Source: Diaphorobacter sp. HDW4B
GTDB lineage: Bacteria; Pseudomonadota; Gammaproteobacteria; Burkholderiales; Burkholderiaceae_C
Reading direction: 5' to 3'
Length of the DNA: 64,000 nucleotides
Assembly: GCF_011305535.1 (NCBI RefSeq)
Contig: NZ_CP049905.1
Location: forward strand, 4,586,001 to 4,650,000
The notes beneath the pieces were generated by a model. The model was not told the DNA's origin. It did not search any database and saw only the letters and a list, made by a program, of their open reading frames with translations. Position 1 is the stretch's first letter. Every line of letters begins with the position of its first letter. The position numbers and the translations under genes are program-made. This document shows positions 8,488 to 16,968 of this stretch, piece after piece.

Positions 8488-10842
8488 ATGCAGCAGATCA
8501 CACGGCAGTTGGCCGCAGAAATCAAAATCTCCGAATCTCAGGTACGCGCAGCCGTCGAGCTGCTGGATGGCGGGGCCACGGTCCCGTTCATCGCGCGTTA
8601 CCGCAAGGAAGTGACCGGTGGCCTCGACGACATCCAACTGCGTGAGCTGGAGGCCCGTCTGTCCTATCTGCGCGAGCTGGAAGACCGCCGCGTCGCCGTG
8701 CTCAAGGCCATCGACGAGCAGGGCAAGCTGACCGACGCGCTGCGTGCTGCGATCGCCGCCGCGCCGACCAAGCAGGAACTCGAAGACATCTATCTGCCGT
8801 TCAAGCAGAAGCGCCGCACCAAGGGCCAGATCGCCAAGGAGTTCGGCATCGAGCCGCTGGCGGACAAGCTGTTTGCCGACCCATCGCTCGATCCGCAGGA
8901 AGAGGCCAAGGCCTTTTTGAAACCAGCGGAAGTGCTCGACGATGGCAAGCCCGGTGCGGACTTCTCGACCGTGCCAGCGGTGCTCGACGGCGTGCGCGAC
9001 ATTCTCTCCGAGCGCTGGGCCGAAGACCCGTCGCTCGTGCAGAACCTGCGCGAGTGGCTGTGGAGCGAAGGCCTTCTGCGCAGCAAGAAGGTCGATTCGA
9101 AGAACGAAAACGACCCCGAGGTTGCCAAGTTCCGCGACTATTTTGAATACGACGAGCCGATTGGCCGCATCCCTTCGCACCGCGCGCTGGCGGTGTTCCG
9201 TGGCCGCGCGCTCGAAATTCTCGAAGCCAAGCTGGTGCTGCCGGTCGAGCCAGAGCCGGGCAAGCCCAGCATCGCCGAAGGCCGCATCGCCAACCATCTG
9301 CAGTGGAGCCATGCTGCGCGCAAGTCGGACGATCTGATCCGCAAATGCGTGGCCTGGACCTGGCGCGTGAAGCTCGGCCTGTCGACCGAGCGCGATCTGT
9401 TTTCGCGTCTGCGTGAAGATGCCGAAAAGATCGCGATCAAGGTGTTTGCCGACAATCTGCGCGATCTGCTGCTGGCCGCGCCTGCGGGCCCACGCAACGT
9501 GATGGGGTTGGATCCCGGCATTCGTACCGGCGTGAAGGTGGCGGTGGTCGATGCGACCGGCAAGCTGGTCGAGACCGCAACCGTGTTTCCGCATGAGCCG
9601 CGCAAGGACTGGGAAGGTTCGCTGCACACGCTCGGCAAGCTGGTCGAAAAGCATGGCGTGAACCTGATTGCCATCGGCAACGGCACGGCCAGTCGCGAGA
9701 CCGACAAGTTGGCTGCCGATCTGATCAAGATGGCGGCCAAGGTGGAAAAGCACATCGAAAAGGTGGTGGTCAGCGAGGCGGGTGCGTCGGTGTACTCCGC
9801 CAGCGAATACGCTTCCCAGGAAATGCCCGATGTGGACGTGAGCCTGCGTGGTGCTGCGTCGATTGCGCGCCGCTTGCAGGACCCGCTGGCCGAACTCGTG
9901 AAGATCGAGCCCAAGAGCATTGGCGTGGGCCAGTACCAGCACGATGTGAACCAGAGCGAACTGGCCCGTTCGCTGGAGGCCGTGGTCGAAGACTGCGTGA
10001 ACTCGGTGGGCGTGGACCTGAATACGGCCAGCGTTCCGTTGCTGTCGCGCGTTTCCGGCCTGTCGTCGAGCGTGGCCAAGTCGGTCGTGCGCTGGCGCGA
10101 GGCCAATGGCGCGTTCAAGAGCCGCAAGCAGCTCATGGATGTGAGCGGCCTTGGTGCCAAGACCTTTGAGCAATCCGCAGGTTTCCTGCGCATTCGTGAC
10201 GGCGAGAATCCGCTGGACATGACCGGCGTTCACCCCGAAACCTATGCCGTGGTCGAGCAGATCATCGAGAAGACCGGCAAGCCCGTGAACGAAATCATGG
10301 GCCGCGCCGACATGCTCAAGACGCTCAAACCCGAGCTGTTCGCGAATGAGAAGTTTGGCGTGATCACGGTGAAGGACATTCTGGGCGAACTCGAAAAACC
10401 GGGCCGTGATCCACGTCCCGACTTCAAGGTCGCGCGCTTCAACGATGGCGTCGAGGACATCAAGGACCTGAAGGAAGGCATGATCCTCGAAGGCACGGTG
10501 AGCAATGTGGCGCAGTTCGGCGCGTTCGTGGACCTCGGCGTGCATCAGGATGGCCTCGTGCACGTGAGCCAGTTGAGCCACAAGTTCGTGACCGACGCGC
10601 GCGAAGTGGTGAAGACCGGCGATATCGTCAAGGTCAAGGTGCTGGAGGTCGATGAGGCCCGCAAGCGCATCAGCCTGACGATGAAGCTCGACGCCGCTCC
10701 CGCTCGCCGCGATGGCCCGCGCGACAACCGCTTTGAAGGAGCGGCTCGCGGTTATGCCCAGCCTCAGCGCCGCAGCAATGAGCCTGCGCCGCAGTCGGCC
10801 ATGGCTTCCGCGTTCTCGAAATTGCAGCAACTCAAGCGCTGA
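8488..10842 (+). CDS. tex: Tex-family RNA-binding transcription accessory protein
   Basis: Full-length Tex/YhgF (784 residues). The order is: N-terminal helical Tex domain (EIKISESQVRAAVELLDGGATVPFIARYRKE), YqgF RNase-H-like domain starting at about residue 330 (VMGLDPGIRTGVKVAVVD), helix-hairpin-helix pair (LNTASVPLLSRVSGLSSSVAKSVV and FKSRKQLMDVSGLG), and C-terminal S1 RNA-binding domain (MILEGTVSNVAQFGAFVDLGVHQDGLVHVSQLS). Tex binds nucleic acid and affects transcription and expression of toxins and stress genes in several pathogens. The tail after S1 is Arg/Gln/Ala-rich and disordered. The gene stands alone between the barrel gene and the HDOD gene. Confidence 0.96.
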   Translation: MQQITRQLAAEIKISESQVRAAVELLDGGATVPFIARYRKEVTGGLDDIQLRELEARLSYLRELEDRRVAVLKAIDEQGKLTDALRAAIAAAPTKQELEDIYLPFKQKRRTKGQIAKEFGIEPLADKLFADPSLDPQEEAKAFLKPAEVLDDGKPGADFSTVPAVLDGVRDILSERWAEDPSLVQNLREWLWSEGLLRSKKVDSKNENDPEVAKFRDYFEYDEPIGRIPSHRALAVFRGRALEILEAKLVLPVEPEPGKPSIAEGRIANHLQWSHAARKSDDLIRKCVAWTWRVKLGLSTERDLFSRLREDAEKIAIKVFADNLRDLLLAAPAGPRNVMGLDPGIRTGVKVAVVDATGKLVETATVFPHEPRKDWEGSLHTLGKLVEKHGVNLIAIGNGTASRETDKLAADLIKMAAKVEKHIEKVVVSEAGASVYSASEYASQEMPDVDVSLRGAASIARRLQDPLAELVKIEPKSIGVGQYQHDVNQSELARSLEAVVEDCVNSVGVDLNTASVPLLSRVSGLSSSVAKSVVRWREANGAFKSRKQLMDVSGLGAKTFEQSAGFLRIRDGENPLDMTGVHPETYAVVEQIIEKTGKPVNEIMGRADMLKTLKPELFANEKFGVITVKDILGELEKPGRDPRPDFKVARFNDGVEDIKDLKEGMILEGTVSNVAQFGAFVDLGVHQDGLVHVSQLSHKFVTDAREVVKTGDIVKVKVLEVDEARKRISLTMKLDAAPARRDGPRDNRFEGAARGYAQPQRRSNEPAPQSAMASAFSKLQQLKR

Positions 10843-11011
10843 AGATCGCCTGAAAGCGGCAATACGCGCATATAAGCGTGAGAGATTGTCATCGGTTGCG
10901 ACAGTCCCGCCATTGGGGCTGTTGCACACCGTGAACATGCGTTAACAATTTCACGAAAGGCTCACGGCAGCGTGGATAATCGGGTGAGTTTGTTACAACC
11001 CCAAATGCCTG

Positions 11012-11845
11012 GTGACTGCTGCTGCCGCCGCGACTGAAACTGAAACGCTGGACCACTCGCTGGTGGTCCCGAGCTCGCCGCGTACTGTCGCTTTGCTGAT
11101 GACGGAGCTGGTGTCGCCGGAGCCTCATTTCTCGCGCCTCAATCATCTCTTCAGCAGCGACACGGGGTTGACAGCCGCCTTGCTGTGTGTTGCCAATGGC
11201 GAGCGATTCGGTGCGCACCGGCAAGTCGTCGGTGTGCCCGAAGCCTTGGCGCTCCTGCCCAATCCGGCTTTGCGCGCAGTGGTTGCTGCAGCCCCTGTGG
11301 GCACGGCGGCGCGCTCCGTTCCCGGCATGAATCTGCAGCAGTTCTGGCGTTACAGCTTTGAGACCGCGCGGCTTGCGCGCTCGCTTGCGGGCATTGTCCA
11401 TCTCAACCCGGTGGTCGCCTATACGGCGGGCTTGCTGCATGCCGTGGGCGAACTGGTGATCCACCGCTCCGAAGCCGCGCGCATCAACAGCATCAACGTG
11501 CTCTCTGGCCCGTTCGATCTGCGGCGCATGGAGTTTGAAATGCGCTTGTTCGGCTTCACCTATGCGCAGGTGAGCGCAGGGCTTGCCAAGCGCTGGCAAC
11601 TGCCGGAAGTGCTGATCGAGGCGCTGTGCTATCACCCCAATCCGCTGGACAACGATTCCTACGAGCCTTTGGCGGCCGTGCTGAATCTGGCGATCTGGCG
11701 TGCTCGGGCCGGCGAGGCGCAGCTCAACGAGCGCGAACTGGCCGTGACCTATCCCGGAGAAATCGGCATGACGCTCGGCCTCGACATCGACACCGTGCTG
11801 CAGCAGGATCCGATCAACTGGAAACCCAAGAACGACGACGAATGA
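11012..11845 (+). CDS. HDOD domain protein
   Basis: A 277-residue protein with an HDOD domain (about residues 15-215), an HD-related output module used in bacterial signalling. The family pattern is visible in SSDTGLTAALLCVANG, the NPALRAVVAAAP helix, FWRYSFETARLARSLA and YTAGLLHAVGELVI. The catalytic HD pair is degenerate, as usual for HDOD proteins. The start is a GTG at 11012. Its stop codon overlaps the start of the patatin gene (ATGA at 11842-11845), so the two are probably translationally coupled. It is cytoplasmic, with no receiver or GGDEF partner fused. Confidence 0.82.
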   Translation: MTAAAAATETETLDHSLVVPSSPRTVALLMTELVSPEPHFSRLNHLFSSDTGLTAALLCVANGERFGAHRQVVGVPEALALLPNPALRAVVAAAPVGTAARSVPGMNLQQFWRYSFETARLARSLAGIVHLNPVVAYTAGLLHAVGELVIHRSEAARINSINVLSGPFDLRRMEFEMRLFGFTYAQVSAGLAKRWQLPEVLIEALCYHPNPLDNDSYEPLAAVLNLAIWRARAGEAQLNERELAVTYPGEIGMTLGLDIDTVLQQDPINWKPKNDDE

Positions 11846-12948
11846 CGCGCACGACGATGAAGGCTTTGCGCATCTACGCCGGGCCTGCAGCGCTCGCGCA
11901 GATTCAGCAACACGGAGGGCTAGCGCCCGAGATGGTGCGCGTGATTCCCGCAGCCGCTGGCGGCCCCAAGGGGCTGATTCTCGGGCCGCTTGATCGCTTC
12001 ATTTTCGGCGACTGGCTGCCGCGTTCCGCGCAGCCAGTGCATCTGATTGGCGGCTCCATCGGCGCGTGGCGCATGGCGACGGCTTGTCTGCCCGATGCGG
12101 TAAACGCTTTCGAGCGGCTGGAGCATGACTACATTCACCAGGAATACGAGATCGCGCCCGGAGCCAAGCGGCCCACAGCCGAGCATGTCAGCGCGCGGTT
12201 TGCCGACAACTTGAAGACGTTCTTTGGTGGACAGGTCGCCACGCTGCTCGCGCACCCGCGCTATCGCCTGCATGTGGTCACCTCGCACGGTCGCGGCCTG
12301 CTCGCGCGCGAAGGCAGTCTGGCCACGCCGCTGGGTTATCTGGGTGCCTATGCGAGCAACGCCATCAGCCGTAAGGCGCTTGTGCATTGGCTGGAACGGG
12401 TGGTGTTTTCGTCATCGAGCGATGGCGCGATGGCCAAGCTGCCGTTTGATGGGGGCGACTTTCGCACCTTGCAGGTGGCGCTCGACGAACACAACTTCAT
12501 GCCTGCGGTGCAGGCCAGTTGCTCGATCCCGTTCATGCTCAAGGCCGTACACGACATTCCGGGCGCGCCGCGTGGAGCCTACTGGGATGGCGGCATCACC
12601 GACTATCACCTGCATCTGCGCTACCTGAGCGGCGAGCGCGATGGCATCGTGCTCTATCCACATTTCCAGAAGCAGGTGATTCCGGGCTGGCTCGACAAGG
12701 CCTGGCGCTCGCGGCACCACGCCACCTCGGCGCTCGACCGGATGGTGGTGCTTGCGCCCGATCCCGAATGGGTGACAACGCTGCCCAACGCCAAGCTGCC
12801 CGATCGCAATGATTTCGTGAACTACCTGAGCGACAACGCAGGCCGCGTGCGGGTTTGGGAAGCGGGCGTTGCCGCTGCACGCCAACTGGCCGAAGAGTTG
12901 GGCGAGTGGCTGGACGAGCCCGATCTGTCGCGCATCGAGCCGCTGTGA
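11842..12948 (+). CDS. Patatin-like phospholipase family protein
   Basis: The 368-residue product has the patatin lipid acyl hydrolase elements: a glycine-rich oxyanion region (AAAGGPKGL, about residues 34-42), the nucleophile elbow GGSIGAW (Ser near residue 71) and a DGG motif in YWDGGITD that would supply the catalytic Asp. No signal peptide is visible, so it likely acts in the cytoplasm or is exported by an unrecognised route. The ATG at 11842 overlaps the stop of the HDOD gene; frames starting further upstream run through that gene and are not real. It converges on the iron alcohol dehydrogenase, 10 bp away. Confidence 0.85.
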   Translation: MTRTTMKALRIYAGPAALAQIQQHGGLAPEMVRVIPAAAGGPKGLILGPLDRFIFGDWLPRSAQPVHLIGGSIGAWRMATACLPDAVNAFERLEHDYIHQEYEIAPGAKRPTAEHVSARFADNLKTFFGGQVATLLAHPRYRLHVVTSHGRGLLAREGSLATPLGYLGAYASNAISRKALVHWLERVVFSSSSDGAMAKLPFDGGDFRTLQVALDEHNFMPAVQASCSIPFMLKAVHDIPGAPRGAYWDGGITDYHLHLRYLSGERDGIVLYPHFQKQVIPGWLDKAWRSRHHATSALDRMVVLAPDPEWVTTLPNAKLPDRNDFVNYLSDNAGRVRVWEAGVAAARQLAEELGEWLDEPDLSRIEPL

Positions 12949-12958
12949 CGCGAGGCGT

Positions 12959-14095
12959 TCACATCGAATCGCGCAGCATCTGGCGGTAGTCCTCGGGGCT
13001 GGCTTCGCGCGGATTGGTCTTGTGGCAGTGGTCGGCCAGCGCGCCCTTGATCACGTCGTCGAACATGGCTTCGGTCACGCCGAGTGCTGCCAAGCCCGTG
13101 GGCAGGCCGAGGCGGGCGGTCATGTCGCGCACGGCTTCGGCCACGTCGCCGCCTGCGGGCAGGCCCATGGCGTGCGCCATTTTTTCGAGTCGGCGGTCGG
13201 CTTGGACTTTAGCGTCCTGGGCGTTGAAGCGGATCACGGCAGGCAGGAAGATCGCGTTGAGCGTGCCATGGTGCAGACGTGGATTCACGCCGCCCAGGCT
13301 GTGGCTCAGCGAGTGCACGCAGCCCAAGCCCTTCTGGAACGCCATCGCACCCTGCATGCTGGCACTCATCATGTTCAGGCGCGCTTCCTTGTTCGCACCA
13401 TCGCGCGTGGCGGTTTCGATGTGCGCCCAGCCGCGTTCCAGGCCGTCCAGCGCAATGCCATCGGCAGGTGGATTGAATGCGGACGACATGAAGGTTTCCA
13501 TGCAGTGCGCGATGGCGTCCATGCCAGTGGCTGCGGTGAGCTGCGGCGGCAGACCGAGCGTGAGGGCGGGATCGCAGATCGCCGTCTTGGGCACCAGATG
13601 CCACGAGTGAAAACCGAGCTTGCGGTGATCATCCACGATGATGATCGCGCCGCGCGCCACTTCGCTGCCGGTGCCTGCTGTGGTCGGCACGGCCAGCAGC
13701 GGCACGGCGCGGTCGGTGATCCTGGGCGAGCCGCCTTCGATGGTTGCGTAGGTCTTGAGCGGGCCTTCGTGCGTGGCCGCAATCGCGATGCCCTTGGCGC
13801 AGTCGATGGCCGAGCCGCCGCCGACGGCGATCAGGCCGTCGCATTGGCCGCTCTTGAAGAGTTCGACGGCAGCGCGCACGGCGGCTTCGGTGGGGTTGGA
13901 AGGCGTCTGGTCGAACACCGTGACCGCCATGCCGGGCATGGCATCGAGCACCTTCTGCAGCACACCTGCGGCCTTCACGCCTTGGTCGGTCACCACCAGC
14001 GGCCGCGTGATGCCGGTGCGCGCGCATTCCTGGGGCAACAGGGCGACTGCGCCGTATTCGATTTGAATCTGGGTGACGTAGTAGATGAAAGCCAT
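12959..14095 (-). CDS. Iron-containing alcohol dehydrogenase
   Basis: A 378-residue group III alcohol dehydrogenase, NAD(P)-dependent and usually Fe(II)-dependent. The nucleotide-binding loop GGGSAIDCAKG lies near residues 92-102, and VPTTAGTGSEV follows. The metal site is expected from the Asp in ICDPALTLGLPP and the histidines in DAIAHCMETF, HSLSHSLGG and HHGTLNA, all present, so the enzyme should be active. Family members oxidise or reduce alcohols, maleylacetate or hydroxy acids. This one does not carry an obvious substrate-specific signature. It is divergent from an exported hydratase-like gene, 61 bp away between start codons. Confidence 0.9.
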   Translation of the reverse strand: MAFIYYVTQIQIEYGAVALLPQECARTGITRPLVVTDQGVKAAGVLQKVLDAMPGMAVTVFDQTPSNPTEAAVRAAVELFKSGQCDGLIAVGGGSAIDCAKGIAIAATHEGPLKTYATIEGGSPRITDRAVPLLAVPTTAGTGSEVARGAIIIVDDHRKLGFHSWHLVPKTAICDPALTLGLPPQLTAATGMDAIAHCMETFMSSAFNPPADGIALDGLERGWAHIETATRDGANKEARLNMMSASMQGAMAFQKGLGCVHSLSHSLGGVNPRLHHGTLNAIFLPAVIRFNAQDAKVQADRRLEKMAHAMGLPAGGDVAEAVRDMTARLGLPTGLAALGVTEAMFDDVIKGALADHCHKTNPREASPEDYRQMLRDSM

Positions 14096-14156
14096 GGTGT
14101 GGTGTCTCGCAAATTGGTTTTAGGATGTGGCCCACAGATTACAACAGGAGGCTTTC

Positions 14157-15035
14157 ATGAACTTGAACCGGGCGCTTTTTCAACTGACTTCACTGGCTTT
14201 GACGGTCATGTCCGCGACAGCAGCGCAGGCTGCTTGCCTGAGCGACGCGCAAGTGGCGGAAATGGCTCAGCATTACGCCGCGAAAACGCCTGCCCCCAAT
14301 TTCGATGCACTTTCCGATGAGGACAGTGCCTGCACGCGGGCCAAGTTCAATGCGGCGCTGGCCCCCAGTCTCGGCAAAGTGATTGGATACAAGGCGGGGC
14401 TCACCAATCCAGCGGTGCAAAAGCGCTTCAACACGGACAAGCCGGTGTGGGGCAAGCTCTACGAGAGCATGATCCAGAAGGATGGTTTCACGGTGGATGC
14501 GACGTTCGGCGCGCGCCCGCTGTTCGAGGCGGACATGCTGGTGCGGGTGAGGAGTGCTGACATCAATCAGGCACGCACGCCCATGGAGGTGCTGGAGAAC
14601 ATCGACCAGATCATTCCGTTCATCGAGCTGCCCGATCTGGTCGTGCAGGCCCCGCCCAAGCTCAATGGCCCCGGCGTTGCGGCCATCAATGTCGGTGCAC
14701 GGCTCGGCGTGGCTGGTGCTCCTGTTGCCGCACCCGTCACGCGTGGCGAGCGCTATGCCATGTTGGGCGCGCTGGAACGCATGACCGTACAGGTCACCGA
14801 CAATTCCGGGCAGTTGCTCGCAAGCGGCACGGGCAGCGATATCCTTGGGCATCCGCTCAATGCCGTGGTGTGGATTGCAGAGGCCCTCAAGGCCGAAAAG
14901 CTGAGTCTGCAACCCGGCGATCTGGTGAGCCTTGGTTCGTTCTCGCCCCTCATGCCACCCAAGGCCGGACTGAGCGTGACGACCACGTTCCTTGGCCTGC
15001 CCGGTGCCCAGCCGGTGCGTGTCAACTTCAAATAG
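14157..15035 (+). CDS. Exported 2-keto-4-pentenoate hydratase-like protein
   Basis: The ATG at 14157 follows an excellent AGGAGG ribosome site and starts a signal peptide of about 26 residues (core LTSLALTVMSATAAQA, cleavage after AQA). The rest (GKVIGYKAGLTNPAVQKRF, then GKLYESMI, FEADMLVRV, FIELPDLV, VGARLGVAG, ASGTGSDILGHPLNAVVWIAEAL and LVSLGSFSPL) is the fumarylacetoacetase/hydratase fold, as in MhpD/XylJ of aromatic meta-cleavage pathways. Cytosolic family members lack a leader, so a periplasmic location is unusual. It may form a transcript with the esterase gene 25 bp downstream. Substrate unknown. Confidence 0.83.
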   Translation: MNLNRALFQLTSLALTVMSATAAQAACLSDAQVAEMAQHYAAKTPAPNFDALSDEDSACTRAKFNAALAPSLGKVIGYKAGLTNPAVQKRFNTDKPVWGKLYESMIQKDGFTVDATFGARPLFEADMLVRVRSADINQARTPMEVLENIDQIIPFIELPDLVVQAPPKLNGPGVAAINVGARLGVAGAPVAAPVTRGERYAMLGALERMTVQVTDNSGQLLASGTGSDILGHPLNAVVWIAEALKAEKLSLQPGDLVSLGSFSPLMPPKAGLSVTTTFLGLPGAQPVRVNFK

Positions 15036-15060
15036 CAAACGGTTTTTCAGGACGATCACA

Positions 15061-16038
15061 TTGACTTCTGCAGGTTCAAAGTCCCCCCAACTTCCCCCCG
15101 GCGTGCAGCTCACGCCGCAGATGCGCAATGTGATCGAGCGCATGGCGCGCGCCAAGCATGCGCCCATGCACACGCTCACGCCCGAGGCTGCGCGCGCGTT
15201 CTACGAAATGGGCTCGGGCGTGCTCGAAGTGCCCAAGGCCGAACTGCCGCGCGTGGAGGATTTCACGATCCCTGCGCGCGATGGTTTCCAGATCCCCGCA
15301 AGGCTGTATGCGCCATCGCTTGAAAAGAACCTGCCGCTGCTGCTCTACACGCATGGCGGCGGCTTCACCATCGGCAGCATCAACACGCACGACACGCTGT
15401 GCCGCGAGTTGGCGCGACTGGCCGGTTGCATGGTGGTTTCCATCGATTACCGCCTCTCGCCCGAGCACCAGTTTCCCGTCGCAACCAATGATGCGTGGGA
15501 TGCGCTGCAATGGCTCGCGGCCAACGCAGGCGGGCTCGGTGCCGACACCACGCGCTTGGCCGTCGGTGGTGACAGCGCTGGCGGAACGCTGGCCGCCGTC
15601 AACGCGATTCAGGCGCGCGACGCGAAGATTCCACTCGCGCTGCAAGTGCTGATCTATCCCGGCACCACGGCGCATCAGGACACGCCTTCGCACAAGATTT
15701 TCGCCCACGGCCTGGTGCTGGAAGAAGATGCCGTGAGCTGGTATTTCAACAACTACATCCCCCATCGTCAGGACCGCGAAGACTGGCGTTTTGCGCCGCT
15801 GCTCGCGCCTGATGTGGATGATGTCGCGCCCGCGTGGATTGGTCTGGCGGAACTCGATCCGCTGGTTGACGAAGGCATCGCCTACGCCGACAAGCTGCGC
15901 CTTTCCGGCGTGATGGTGGACCTCGAAATCTACCGCGGCGTGACCCACGAATTCATCAAGATGGGCCGTGCCTTGCCCGAGGCCCGACAGGCCCATGCCG
16001 ACGCGGCGCGCGCATTGCGCGAAGCCTTCGGTCTTTGA
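15061..16038 (+). CDS. Alpha/beta hydrolase, HSL-type esterase/lipase
   Basis: This hydrolase carries the hormone-sensitive lipase signatures: the oxyanion motif HGGGFTIGS, the SIDYRLSPEHQFP strand, the nucleophile elbow GGDSAGGTLA, the Asp region LAELDPLVDEG and the catalytic His in GVTHEFIKMG. About 325 residues, cytoplasmic and expected to cleave short-chain esters. I place the start at TTG 15061, preceded by AGGA about 9 bases upstream, because the open frame further upstream runs inside the hydratase gene. An ATG at 15121 is the alternative. It is 25 bp downstream of the hydratase and 39 bp upstream of the thioesterase fusion, so the three are probably one operon. Confidence 0.88.
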   Translation: MTSAGSKSPQLPPGVQLTPQMRNVIERMARAKHAPMHTLTPEAARAFYEMGSGVLEVPKAELPRVEDFTIPARDGFQIPARLYAPSLEKNLPLLLYTHGGGFTIGSINTHDTLCRELARLAGCMVVSIDYRLSPEHQFPVATNDAWDALQWLAANAGGLGADTTRLAVGGDSAGGTLAAVNAIQARDAKIPLALQVLIYPGTTAHQDTPSHKIFAHGLVLEEDAVSWYFNNYIPHRQDREDWRFAPLLAPDVDDVAPAWIGLAELDPLVDEGIAYADKLRLSGVMVDLEIYRGVTHEFIKMGRALPEARQAHADAARALREAFGL

Positions 16039-16077
16039 ACCCTGATCATCTACTCATATCGATCTCGAAACCAGAAC

Positions 16078-16941
16078 ATGAAACGCCAAGACTTTCGATG
16101 CGCGCACCGCCTGCGTGTGCGCTGGGCCGAAGTGGATGTCCAGAAAATCGTCTTCAACGCACATTACCTGACCTATGCCGACATCGGCATGTCCGAGTAC
16201 TGGCGCGCGCTCGCCATGCCTTACGAAGCCAGCATGCAACTGCTCGATGGCGAGGTTTTCCTGAAGAAAGCGACCGTCGAATACCACGCATCGGCGCGCA
16301 TGGACGACATGCTCGATGTCGGCATGCGCTGCACGCGCGTAGGCAATTCGTCGCTCGCGTTTGACTGCGGCATCTTCGCGGGCGACCGCCTGCTGGTCAG
16401 CGTCGAGCTGATCTACGTGTTTGCCGATCCTGCCACGCAAACCTCGCGCCCCGTGCCGCAACTGCTGCGCGACGCCATCGCGCAGTTCGAGGCTGGTGCC
16501 GACATGGTCACGCTGAAGGTCGGCGACTGGGGCACGCTCGGTCAGGCCGCGAGCGAAGTGCGCAAGGCCGTGTTCATCGAAGAGCAGGGCATTTCGCCCG
16601 ACATCGAACTCGACGAACTTGACGCCACTGCCGTGCACGCCGTGGCGTTCAACCGCTTCGGCATGCCGGTCGCAACGGGCCGTCTGCTGCAGGATGCCCC
16701 CAAGGAAGCGCGCATCGGTCGCATGGCCGTCACCCGCGTGCTGCGTGGTCAGCGCTGGGGCCGGGCGATTCTGGATGCGCTGGTCGATGCTTCGCGTGCG
16801 CGTGGTGACGACAAGGTGATTCTGCATGCGCAATGCAGCGCGGAAGGTTTCTACCAACGTGCCGCGTTCGAGGTGGTGGGCGAGCCTTACGAAGAGGCAG
16901 GGATTGCGCACATCACGATGCAAAAACGCCTTTCCGACTGA
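16078..16941 (+). CDS. YbgC-type thioesterase fused to GNAT acetyltransferase
   Basis: A 287-residue two-domain protein. Residues about 1-135 form a hotdog 4HBT/YbgC acyl-CoA thioesterase (RVRWAEVDVQKIVFNAHYLTYADIGMSEYWR, with the Asp and the HYLTY block of the family). Residues about 145-285 form a GNAT N-acyltransferase (VRKAVFIEEQGIS, RIGRMAVTRVLRGQRWGRAILDAL, AQCSAEGFYQRAAFEVVGEPYEEAGI) related to ElaA. A thioesterase and an acyl-CoA-using transferase in one chain suggests handling of the same acyl thioester pool. It is not the tol-operon ybgC, since tolB lies far away at 25.9 kb. The unknown 396-aa gene follows 27 bp later. Confidence 0.85.
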   Translation: MKRQDFRCAHRLRVRWAEVDVQKIVFNAHYLTYADIGMSEYWRALAMPYEASMQLLDGEVFLKKATVEYHASARMDDMLDVGMRCTRVGNSSLAFDCGIFAGDRLLVSVELIYVFADPATQTSRPVPQLLRDAIAQFEAGADMVTLKVGDWGTLGQAASEVRKAVFIEEQGISPDIELDELDATAVHAVAFNRFGMPVATGRLLQDAPKEARIGRMAVTRVLRGQRWGRAILDALVDASRARGDDKVILHAQCSAEGFYQRAAFEVVGEPYEEAGIAHITMQKRLSD

Positions 16942-16968
16942 TCTTCTTTTCGCTCTTGCAGGAGGCCT

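Noticed and set aside
7726-10938. 1070-codon open frame on the minus strand over tex
   Set aside because: It is entirely antisense to tex, which has unmistakable domain motifs; the frame lacks any recognisable protein features and reflects GC-rich codon bias.
12869-14320. 483-codon plus-strand frame over the iron ADH gene
   Set aside because: Shadow of the minus-strand dehydrogenase; low-complexity His/Arg/Gly-rich translation without family features.
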